9,965 nt of DNA from an uncultured Gemmatimonadota bacterium (GTDB lineage Bacteria > Gemmatimonadota > Gemmatimonadetes > Gemmatimonadales > GWC2-71-9). Where the stretch lies: assembly GCA_913009915.1 (NCBI GenBank), contig CAJVYZ010000052.1, positions 1 through 9,965 of the forward strand, in the 5' to 3' direction. Positions 1-5,422 of the stretch are shown here, piece after piece. The notes beneath the pieces are model-generated. The model saw only the letters and a list, made by a program, of their open reading frames with translations. It was not told the DNA's origin and ran no database searches. Position 1 is the first letter of the stretch; every line of letters starts with the position of its first letter. The translations under genes were made by a program, and so were the position numbers.

Positions 1-23
1 TCAGACGTGTGCTCTTCCGATCT
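1..23 (+). other. Illumina adapter remnant at contig end
   Basis: These bases match the 3' part of the standard Illumina TruSeq read-2 adapter, ending in the familiar GCTCTTCCGATCT. They are not genomic. Translated in the frame of the first gene they give the peptide LFRS behind a GTG that looks like a start codon (9-11), a known artefact in metagenome protein sets. Biological sequence should be taken to begin at base 24. Confidence 0.95.
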
Positions 24-356
24 GAAGGGCTTTCTTGGGATGAGCGTTGGAAAGGACCCGACAACGGGTTAATCTCTTGCTGGGAAATTGCGAGGGAACT
101 AGCCAAGAAGGAGCCAGAGCTAGCACAACGAGCCAAGAACGGGGAACTGCCTGTTTTAGCGTGGAAGGGCGGCGTCGAAGAGAAAACCAAGCAGAGAGGG
201 AAGTACGGAACTCTTCATTATTTGGCGCAGTGGCAAGGGCTACGTAATGAAGACCTGAATATAGAGTTATCCGAAGAAACTGAGCTTACCTGTTCCAAGA
301 CCGGTTTGAAGGTCACCTACACTGCTGACGCCAAGAAGTATGGTAGCGCCGGATAG
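24..356 (+). CDS. Hypothetical protein, 5'-truncated at contig end
   Basis: This is an open frame of about 110 codons running from the contig end to a TAG at 354-356. The apparent GTG start at 9-11 lies in adapter sequence, so the true N-terminus is missing and its length is unknown. The visible protein is hydrophilic and rich in Lys and Glu, with no signal peptide or membrane segment. It has a helical charged stretch (WEIARELAKKEPELAQRAKNG) followed by a Trp/Tyr-containing part and a Thr-rich C-terminal tail (LKVTYTADAKKYG). I do not recognise a family. The exonuclease/BRCT gene follows on the same strand after 15 bases, so the two may be co-transcribed. GC content is lower than in the right-hand part of the window, as in the next gene. 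That the frame is coding is inferred from its length, position and similar composition to its neighbour. Confidence 0.6.
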   Translation, partial: EGLSWDERWKGPDNGLISCWEIARELAKKEPELAQRAKNGELPVLAWKGGVEEKTKQRGKYGTLHYLAQWQGLRNEDLNIELSEETELTCSKTGLKVTYTADAKKYGSAG

Positions 357-371
357 TCAAGGTCTAATAGC

Positions 372-1247
372 TTGAGTTTCGTCGCACTCGACGTTGAAAC
401 CGCGAATCCAGATATGGCTTCGATCTGTCAGATTGGAGTCGCGAAATATGCTCAAGGGCAATTGGTCGATGAATGGTCATCTCTAGTGAATCCTGAGGAT
501 TATTTCGATTCCATTAATGTTGATATACACGGAATAACCGAAGAGCGTGTCGTCGACTGTCCTACCTTCCCACAACTAGTGGATGTATTACGCGGCTTCC
601 TTGATAACACAATTTGTGTGAGCCATACCCATTTCGACCGCGTATCCATTGGTCGCGCATTTGAAAAGTACGAGCTTAGGGGATTTGACACAGTGTGGCT
701 TGATTCAGCCAGGGTGGCTCGTAGAACTTGGGAAGATTGCGCGTGGAGTGGTTATGGCCTTGCCAATGTATGCGAGAAGATCGGTTACATATTTACACAT
801 CATGATGCCCTTGAAGATGCTAGAGCATCTGGGCAAGTGCTTCTAGCAGCAATTGAAACGACCGGCTTGGATCTTGAGTCGTGGCTAGAACGTGTAAGAA
901 GGCCAATCGATCCCACAAAGTCATCAAGTGGGTCGGCATTGAGCAAAGATGGGAACCCCGAAGGTGATCTGTATGGCGAAGTCATGGTGTTTACAGGCGC
1001 ATTGGAAATATCACGCAGGGAGGCCGCAGACCTGGCCGCAAGTATAGGGTGCTCAGTAGCCTCGGGAGTAACGAAGAAAACAAGCTTGTTGGTGGTTGGT
1101 GATCAAGATGTTTCCAAATTGGCGGGAAAGGCGAAAAGCTCTAAACACCTCAAGGCAGAGCAGCTCATCTTAAGGGGCCAAGACATTCGCATTATGAAAG
1201 AAAGTGATTTCAAGGAATTGGTAAGACGCGCCGCAGAATGCACTTGA
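372..1247 (+). CDS. DEDDh 3'-5' exonuclease with C-terminal BRCT domain (DnaQ-like)
   Basis: A 291-residue protein with two domains. Residues 1-165 form a DnaQ/RNase T-type exonuclease fold. The metal-binding residues are visible: ExoI D7 and E9 (FVALDVETAN), ExoII D89 (SHTHFDR), and ExoIII H144 and D149 (HHDALEDA), the DEDDh arrangement. Residues 200-288 look like a BRCT domain of the NAD-ligase type, from GEVMVFTGAL through the conserved G, then K-x-x-K-A and a final F-x-x-L. A Ser/Gly-rich linker joins them (about 182-198). Family members remove nucleotides from 3' ends in proofreading or repair. This stand-alone form with BRCT is often annotated as a Pol III epsilon-like protein, but it lacks a polymerase and its real partner is unknown. 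The start is a TTG at 372-374, chosen because the conserved beta strand begins right after it; a weak AAGG lies at 359-362. Low GC suggests a different origin from the right-hand genes. Confidence 0.88.
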   Translation: MSFVALDVETANPDMASICQIGVAKYAQGQLVDEWSSLVNPEDYFDSINVDIHGITEERVVDCPTFPQLVDVLRGFLDNTICVSHTHFDRVSIGRAFEKYELRGFDTVWLDSARVARRTWEDCAWSGYGLANVCEKIGYIFTHHDALEDARASGQVLLAAIETTGLDLESWLERVRRPIDPTKSSSGSALSKDGNPEGDLYGEVMVFTGALEISRREAADLAASIGCSVASGVTKKTSLLVVGDQDVSKLAGKAKSSKHLKAEQLILRGQDIRIMKESDFKELVRRAAECT

Positions 1248-1562
1248 CAAGGTGCTGGACCTGACCGATTTGTCACTGCCTGTACAAGTATGGCATTGAC
1301 CTAACACTCTGCTCTCGCCGGAGCTGCGTCTACCGCGATCGGCACGGATCGCCTCGCACATGGAGTTGGCGTTTCGATACATGGGATAGCTCAGATGCCG
1401 AACGTTCCTGCGAACCAGCGCGGCGGGGCTGGTGGGAAGATGATCCAACACGCGATACCGATCGCTCAACCACCACCCTGACCTATGCGATCACCACGTT
1501 ATTTTGCGCATGTTGCTCCGTAACAGGACATTGGAGCCGACGAACCCTGTGGGCCAGGACTA
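1248..1562. other. Intergenic stretch with no recognisable gene
   Basis: About 315 bases lie between the exonuclease stop and the IS left end. A plus-strand frame is open from 1265 to 1573, but it has no convincing start or ribosome binding site, its translation is Cys-, Arg- and Trp-rich and unfamiliar, and it ends inside the IS. Minus-strand frames here overlap the neighbouring genes and are equally unfamiliar. I see no tRNA, strong terminator or repeat array. It may be decayed sequence between the acquired segment and the IS. Confidence 0.5.
1561..1562. repeat. TA target-site duplication, left copy
   Basis: A TA dinucleotide directly outside the left inverted repeat, within CTAG at 1560-1563. 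Its partner is at 2670-2671 within CTAG at 2669-2672. TA duplication is characteristic of IS630/Tc1/mariner-type transposition. Confidence 0.8.
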
Positions 1563-1576
1563 GTGGACTGTAACAT
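1563..1576 (+). repeat. IS630 left terminal inverted repeat
   Basis: GTGGACTGTAACAT, an exact reverse complement of 2656-2669. The match extends outward by four more bases on each side only because the flanking target ACTAGT is itself palindromic. Confidence 0.92.
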
Positions 1577-1604
1577 ATAAGCGATTAGCATTAGATTGGT
1601 TGTC

Positions 1605-2648
1605 ATGGCCAGACAACTGATTGTTCTGAGCGAGCAGGAACAGGGGGAGTTGCAGCGGAGAGCTCGGAGTCGGCGAGGCCGGGCGGACGATGCTCGAATT
1701 GCGCGAGTGCTGCTCTTGCTTGCGAAGGAAGAGACGTACTCCGGGATCCAGGATAAGGTCGGCTGCTCAGCGCCGTTCATCAGCAAGTGGAAGAAGCGAT
1801 TCATGGCGGAGGGGCTGGCGGGGCTCTACAGCCGGCATGAGGGACGCAAGGTCGATAGGCGGAGGCCACAGCAGGAGGCACGGATTCTGAACTGGACCCG
1901 GAAGAGGCCCACCGACGGTTCTACGCACTGGAGTACGCGGCGATTGGCGAAGAAGCTCGGGGTGCATCATATGACCGTCGCACGGGTGTGGAAGAAACAC
2001 GGGATTCAGCCGCACCGGGTCGAGCGATACCTGGCCTCGAACGACCCAAACTTCGAAGACAAGGCAGCCGACGTGATCGGGCTGTACTTGCGGCCACCGC
2101 AGCATGCTATGGTGTTCTGTGTGGACGAGAAGACGGCCATCCAGGCGCTCGATCGCAAGGACCCGATCTTGCCGTTCTCACCGGGTCGGGCCGAACGGCA
2201 CGGTTTCGAGTACATCCGGCACGGCACGCTGTCGCTGTACGCAGCCCTGGACACGAAGACTGGAGCCGTGTTGGGGAAGACGACGGCGCGCCACACGAGT
2301 CAGGAATTCGTCGCGTTCCTGGCCGACCTGATCTGCCCGTACCATGAGGATCAGGAGATCCACATCATCCTCGACAACCTTTCGGCTCACAAGACGCAGC
2401 GGGTCCATGATTTCCTTGCGACGCACCCCAACGTTCACCTGCACTTCACCCCGACCTACTCCTCGTGGCTCAACCAGGTCGAGCTGTGGTTCTCCCGGAT
2501 TGAGCGCGACCTGATCCATCGCGGCGTGTTCACATCTGTCAAGAACCTCGCACGCCGGATCATGACCTACATCCGCAAATACAACGAAGAACCTCGACCC
2601 ATAAAGTGGAAATACGACGACCCCTCACGCCGCATTCGCACCGCTTAA
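1605..2648 (+). CDS. IS630-family DDE transposase
   Basis: A 347-residue transposase that cuts and joins the IS ends. The N-terminal part carries helix-turn-helix DNA-binding regions: about residues 44-70 (YSGIQDKVGCSAPFISKWKK) and about 110-135 (STRRLAKKLGVHHMTVARVW). The C-terminal half is the RNase H-like catalytic domain with the full triad: D174 in VFCVDEKT, D257 in IILDNLSAHK and E293 in NQVELWFS. The last two are separated by 35 residues, and the family-typical FTPTYSSWLNQVE block is present. The reading frame is intact and of normal family length. I prefer the ATG at 1605; a TTG at 1596 in the same frame would add three residues. No clear ribosome binding site is visible, as is common for transposases. 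It is transcribed towards the tryptophanase gene, so the two are convergent. Confidence 0.95.
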   Translation: MARQLIVLSEQEQGELQRRARSRRGRADDARIARVLLLLAKEETYSGIQDKVGCSAPFISKWKKRFMAEGLAGLYSRHEGRKVDRRRPQQEARILNWTRKRPTDGSTHWSTRRLAKKLGVHHMTVARVWKKHGIQPHRVERYLASNDPNFEDKAADVIGLYLRPPQHAMVFCVDEKTAIQALDRKDPILPFSPGRAERHGFEYIRHGTLSLYAALDTKTGAVLGKTTARHTSQEFVAFLADLICPYHEDQEIHIILDNLSAHKTQRVHDFLATHPNVHLHFTPTYSSWLNQVELWFSRIERDLIHRGVFTSVKNLARRIMTYIRKYNEEPRPIKWKYDDPSRRIRTA

Positions 2649-2655
2649 CAATCAA

Positions 2656-2669
2656 ATGTTACAGTCCAC
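2656..2669 (-). repeat. IS630 right terminal inverted repeat
   Basis: ATGTTACAGTCCAC, an exact reverse complement of the left end. It lies 7 bases past the transposase stop codon, typical of the compact layout of this family. Confidence 0.92.
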
Positions 2670-2671
2670 TA
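2670..2671. repeat. TA target-site duplication, right copy
   Basis: The right partner of the TA at 1561-1562, directly outside the right inverted repeat. Joining the flanks across one TA gives GGACTAGTACC as the likely empty site. Confidence 0.8.
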
Positions 2672-2683
2672 GTACCCGATCCG

Positions 2684-4042
2684 TTACCCCAGTTCCTCGA
2701 ATTGGGCGGAGAAGTGGCGCAAGTACGGGGGGTTGTTGATCATCCGCAAACCTCGGAGACCCTCACGGCCCTCGAAGACGATCCCGGCGGCCTCGACCAC
2801 GTAGTCGAGGTGGCTCTGGGTATACACCCGGCGAGGGATAGCCAAACGCACCAGTTCCAGCGGCGGAGGCTCTCCACCACCGCCGAACATGACGCTCCCC
2901 AGTTCAACCGCACGGATGCCACCCTCGCGATAAAACGCACACACCAGTGCCTGGCCGGGAAATTCGGCCGGCGGGATGTGGGGTAGGAGCGCGCCGGCGT
3001 CGATATAGATGGCGTGCCCGCCGGGCGGCTCGACGATGGGAAACCCCGCCTCGAGCAAGCGCTCCCCCAAGTATTCGGTGGACCGTAGCCGGTAAGTCAG
3101 GTAGTCCTCGTGCACAACCTCTTGGAGCCCCTGGGCCATCGCTTCCAGGTCGCGCCCGGCCAGTCCGCCATAGGTGACGAATCCCTCGGTGAGGATGAGC
3201 AACGCGCTGGCACGTTGGAACAGTTCCTCGTCTTTGAGCAGGAGCATCCCTCCGATGTTGACGAGCCCGTCTTTCTTGGCGCTGATGGTGGCGCCGTCGG
3301 CCAGGTCGAACATGTCGCGGACGATGTCGCACACGCTGCGGTCCTGCTGTCCGGGTTCACGCAGTTTGATGAAGTAGGCGTTCTCGGCAAAGCGGCAGGC
3401 ATCGAGAAACAGCGGGATGCCGTAATGGTCGCACACGGCCCGTACCTCGCGCAGGTTCGCCAGACTCACCGGCTGGCCACCGCCGGAATTGTTGGTCACC
3501 GTGACCATGCACAGGGGCACCCGGTCGGCGCCGACATCGTCGATCAGGGCCCGCAGCTTGGCCACGTCGAGATTCCCCTTGAACGGGTGGCGTTGCTGAG
3601 GGTGTTTCCCCTCCTCGATTACCAGATCCACGGCCAGGGCGCCGGAGTGCTCGACGTTGGCCCTGGTGGTGTCAAAGTGATTGTTGTTGGGGACCACCTT
3701 GTTGGGTCCGCCCACCAACTCAAACAGGATCCGCTCCGCCGCACGACCTTGATGGGTCGGCAATACGTGACTGAAGCCGGTGAGGTCGGCCACCACATGC
3801 TGAAACCGAAAGAAGCTCTCCCCGCCGGCGTATGACTCGTCGCCCTGCATGATGCCGGCCCATTGGAGGCTGCTCATGGCACCGGTGCCGCTGTCGGTCA
3901 ACAGGTCGATCAACACGTGATGGGCGTGGAGATTGAACACGTTGAAATGGGCAGCCGCCAGGAAGCGGGTGCGCTCCTCGCGGGTAGTCATGGTGATCGG
4001 TTCGACGACCTTGATGCGGAACGGCTCGATGATGGTCTTCAT
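2684..4042 (-). CDS. tnaA: Tryptophanase (tryptophan indole-lyase)
   Basis: A 452-residue PLP enzyme of the beta-eliminating lyase family, which converts L-tryptophan to indole, pyruvate and ammonia. Visible family motifs are EPFRIK near the N-terminus, LLTDSGT, GDESYAG, the phosphate-binding THQGR (Q98-R100), GGQPVSLANL, DACRFAENAYFIK (D214, R217), the PLP lysine K257 in SAKKDG, and R404 in IPRRVYTQ. The nearest relative is tyrosine phenol-lyase, but three positions point to tryptophanase: D124 (FDTT, where the phenol-lyase has Thr), L381 in AVELGS (where the phenol-lyase has the diagnostic Arg) and H443 in LRHF (where the phenol-lyase has Phe). The start is the ATG at 4042, giving MKTIIEPFRIK as in known homologues. 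A GTG at 4102 would add 20 residues with no family match and no ribosome binding site. No strong Shine-Dalgarno sequence is visible. I see no tryptophan-containing leader peptide of the TnaC kind and no tryptophan permease gene next to it. An IS630 element lies just past the stop. Confidence 0.9.
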   Translation of the reverse strand: MKTIIEPFRIKVVEPITMTTREERTRFLAAAHFNVFNLHAHHVLIDLLTDSGTGAMSSLQWAGIMQGDESYAGGESFFRFQHVVADLTGFSHVLPTHQGRAAERILFELVGGPNKVVPNNNHFDTTRANVEHSGALAVDLVIEEGKHPQQRHPFKGNLDVAKLRALIDDVGADRVPLCMVTVTNNSGGGQPVSLANLREVRAVCDHYGIPLFLDACRFAENAYFIKLREPGQQDRSVCDIVRDMFDLADGATISAKKDGLVNIGGMLLLKDEELFQRASALLILTEGFVTYGGLAGRDLEAMAQGLQEVVHEDYLTYRLRSTEYLGERLLEAGFPIVEPPGGHAIYIDAGALLPHIPPAEFPGQALVCAFYREGGIRAVELGSVMFGGGGEPPPLELVRLAIPRRVYTQSHLDYVVEAAGIVFEGREGLRGLRMINNPPYLRHFSAQFEELG

Positions 4043-4113
4043 GGCAAGTCGTGTCTCGCGGTGAAAGGCGGGGTGCTGGGACGCCCGGTGCCCGGCGCAC
4101 ACCCAAGAGGAGG

Positions 4114-4143
4114 ACGCTACAAGATTGGGCCCGACTATGTGAA
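4114..4143 (-). promoter_or_regulatory. Possible tnaA promoter
   Basis: A TTCACA (-35-like, 4143-4138) overlaps the last repeat of the putative operator, and a TAGCGT (-10-like, TAnnnT form, 4119-4114) follows after 18 bases. An activator bound at the repeats would overlap the -35 region, as in activated promoters of the PhoB class. The match is weak and the assignment rests mostly on position. Confidence 0.25.
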
Positions 4144-4168
4144 GCGGCTATGAAGTGGTCGTGAAGTG
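4140..4168 (-). promoter_or_regulatory. Three phased 7-bp direct repeats, likely operator upstream of tnaA
   Basis: On the minus strand the heptamers CACTTCA (4168-4162), CACTTCA (4157-4151) and CGCTTCA (4146-4140) are separated by exactly four bases each, an 11-bp period. This spacing of heptamers is the architecture bound by PhoB/OmpR-class response regulators, although the sequence is not the E. coli Pho box. The cluster lies about 98 to 126 bases upstream of the tryptophanase ATG, between that gene and the hairpin at 4182-4208, where a control region is expected. Which regulator binds is unknown. Confidence 0.5.
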
Positions 4169-4181
4169 ATGGTTACGGGGT

Positions 4182-4208
4182 AAGGCCCGGTCAACATGGC
4201 CGGGCCTT
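4182..4208 (-). terminator. GC-rich hairpin, probable terminator of the leftward gene block
   Basis: A perfect 9-bp stem, AAGGCCCGG/CCGGGCCTT, encloses a 9-base loop 31 bases past the stop codon of the membrane protein gene at 4240. On the minus strand only two T residues end the stem, with no clear T-tract after it, so termination may be inefficient or rely on other factors. The position between two same-strand genes supports a role in insulating tnaA from upstream transcription. Confidence 0.45.
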
Positions 4209-4239
4209 CGTTGCTGCGGGATCGAATCTTTCGGGCCGA

Positions 4240-4800
4240 CTAGGACGGCCACAGCCAGCCGAACGTCCCGGCCGTTACCAGGCCATAAACCAAGGCGTCG
4301 AACAACGACTTCAGAGTGGCGCCCCAGTTGCGCTTGTACCAAATGGAGTTTTGCATCAGGGCCAGGCCGTATCCGACAAACGCCACCGTCCCGACGAAGC
4401 GGAACACCTCCAGGTAATGAGCACCGGGCCCCAGGGCACGGCTGGCCACATACCCGGCGAACACTCCCACCACGATACAGTAACCGAACCACTGCGCCAG
4501 GCTTGCACCCATCTGCGGCAGGCCACTGGGAAGCACCGTCATGTATGCCACTGGCCCCTTGGTACATTTCTCGGCGAACTCGGGCGACTTCATCGCTTCG
4601 GTGCTCCCGGCGTGGGGGATGACGTAGTCGCCGGGCGCGATATTGAAGGGGCGGAGCGCGTCCATCACGCCGTCTTCGTCCGCTAGGACCTTCACATCGC
4701 TCCGGTGGTAACTCAGCAACATGTGGATGATGGAGCTGACGATGAATACGAACACCGCGGCGAGCAGGATGGGGAGCCACAACGACATGAGGGATACCAT
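4240..4800 (-). CDS. Conserved hypothetical membrane protein (about four TM segments)
   Basis: A 186-residue protein with hydrophobic segments at about 6-28, 102-122, 130-149 and 164-184. The soluble stretch in between (about 30-100) holds [24 protein letters not shown] and [13 protein letters not shown]. The ending GTFGWLWPS and the start [22 protein letters not shown] resemble a conserved uncharacterised membrane protein that I associate loosely with Acidobacteria and Gemmatimonadota-like genomes. I cannot name a function. The ATG at 4800 is supported by a perfect AGGAGG six bases upstream. It follows the DoxX gene on the same strand after 147 bases, a gap large enough for its own promoter, and a hairpin lies just downstream of its stop. 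Confidence 0.85.
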   Translation of the reverse strand: MVSLMSLWLPILLAAVFVFIVSSIIHMLLSYHRSDVKVLADEDGVMDALRPFNIAPGDYVIPHAGSTEAMKSPEFAEKCTKGPVAYMTVLPSGLPQMGASLAQWFGYCIVVGVFAGYVASRALGPGAHYLEVFRFVGTVAFVGYGLALMQNSIWYKRNWGATLKSLFDALVYGLVTAGTFGWLWPS

Positions 4801-4806
4801 CGGACG

Positions 4807-4812
4807 CCTCCT
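4807..4812 (-). promoter_or_regulatory. Ribosome binding site of the 186-residue membrane protein
   Basis: AGGAGG on the minus strand, six bases before the ATG at 4800. It is the strongest Shine-Dalgarno match I noticed and fixes the start of this gene. Confidence 0.8.
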
Positions 4813-4869
4813 AGTGTGAAAAGATCGTGGCTAGGCCCAAAGGGTCATCTTGGGGTCGTGCGCGCCACA

Positions 4870-4898
4870 ACCATCGCAGCCGGGAGCCGAGGCGTCAA
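4870..4898 (-). promoter_or_regulatory. Possible promoter for the 186-residue membrane protein
   Basis: On the minus strand TTGACG (4898-4893) is followed after 17 bases by GATGGT (4875-4870), about 70 bases upstream of the start codon. The -35 is good (5 of 6) and the -10 is poor (3 of 6), so this is only a candidate. Confidence 0.3.
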
Positions 4899-4947
4899 TA
4901 GGGGAGATGATCTGTCCGGATTGGGCGAAGGGGCGCGGAAGCCCGAG

Positions 4948-5394
4948 TCAGCCGTGGTGGCCGTCGGGCGATCCCAGCGAGCGGGCCTGGTACCGTCGTC
5001 GCAACCATGCGTCCAGGCTATAGGGGCCCGCGCCCCACGCCGCAAACAGCAGCCAGACGAACGAGTACAGCATCACCAGTTCGCCCCGGTTCTGCCACCA
5101 GAGGAGGCTACCGCCACCCCAGTGTATCCAGAAGTAGGCCACCGCCATTTCGCCCGAGGCGATGAATGCCGCCGGCCTGGTGAACAGCCCGAGAACGATC
5201 AACGCGCCCGCCACGGTCTCGATCACCCCGGCCGCGCCGAAGCGCGTCATGAGTTCGACCGTGCCCGCGTCACCGAAGCCGCCGAACCAGCCCAGCAGCT
5301 TCTGGGCGCCGTGGACGAAGTACGTAAGGCCGGCCGCAATGCGGAGCGCGGTCTGCGCCGTGTCGCGGAGGCGCTGACCGGTAGCGGTTGTCAC
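4948..5394 (-). CDS. DoxX family membrane protein
   Basis: A 148-residue inner-membrane protein of the DoxX family. The family signature near the N-terminus is clear (residues 20-40: AAGLTYFVHGAQKLLGWFGGF), followed by ETVAGALIVLGLFTRPAAFIASGEM. Hydrophobic segments lie at about 16-30, 55-71, 74-92 and 105-121, giving the usual four-helix layout. The C-terminal tail is basic and then His/Gly-rich. DoxX-like proteins are linked in the literature to quinone or thiosulfate metabolism and to oxidative stress defence, but most, including this one, have no assigned role. The start is a GTG at 5394, supported by AGGGAG six bases upstream. It begins 28 bases after the smc stop codon on the same strand, so co-transcription with smc is likely. 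Confidence 0.9.
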   Translation of the reverse strand: MTTATGQRLRDTAQTALRIAAGLTYFVHGAQKLLGWFGGFGDAGTVELMTRFGAAGVIETVAGALIVLGLFTRPAAFIASGEMAVAYFWIHWGGGSLLWWQNRGELVMLYSFVWLLFAAWGAGPYSLDAWLRRRYQARSLGSPDGHHG

Positions 5395-5400
5395 CTGATG

Positions 5401-5406
5401 CTCCCT
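5401..5406 (-). promoter_or_regulatory. Ribosome binding site of the DoxX gene
   Basis: AGGGAG on the minus strand, six bases before the GTG at 5394. It lies in the short gap after smc and decides in favour of this GTG as the start. Confidence 0.7.
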
Positions 5407-5422
5407 GTCGGGTTGGTGGAGG

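Larger units (their letters stand above)
1563..2669 (+). mobile_element. Complete IS630-family insertion sequence (about 1.1 kb)
   Basis: The element is 1107 bases long, bounded by perfect 14-bp inverted repeats (GTGGACTGTAACAT at the left, its complement at the right) and flanked on each side by TA. It carries one intact transposase gene. Both junctions read CTAG, and removing the element plus one TA restores an ACTAGT site. This agrees with the IS630 family's known TA duplication and preference for CTAG. The element has intact ends and an intact reading frame, so it may be active or recently inserted. It lies in an intergenic position immediately past the tryptophanase stop codon and is convergent with that gene. 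Confidence 0.92.

Noticed and set aside
1245..1275. Hairpin TGACAA...TTGTCA after the exonuclease gene as a terminator
   Set aside because: The stem is only 6 bp with a 19-base loop and no T-tract follows, so it is too weak to call.
1378..1400. Possible tRNA D-arm (GGGATAGCTCAG)
   Set aside because: No matching anticodon arm, T-arm (GGTTCGA-type) or acceptor pairing follows, so this is a chance match.
1170..1469. 99-codon minus-strand frame overlapping the exonuclease end
   Set aside because: It overlaps the exonuclease C-terminus, its product is unfamiliar and I see no ribosome binding site.
3110..3835. 241-codon plus-strand frame opposite tryptophanase
   Set aside because: It is the reverse complement of a gene with full family motifs; its translation resembles no known protein and is the usual GC-rich antisense artefact.
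4043..4102. 20-residue N-terminal extension of tryptophanase from a GTG
   Set aside because: It has no ribosome binding site and no similarity to known N-termini; homologues begin a few residues before EPFRIK, matching the ATG at 4042.
4043..4139. TnaC-like leader peptide upstream of tryptophanase
   Set aside because: I looked on the minus strand for a short reading frame with a critical Trp codon and found none with a plausible start.
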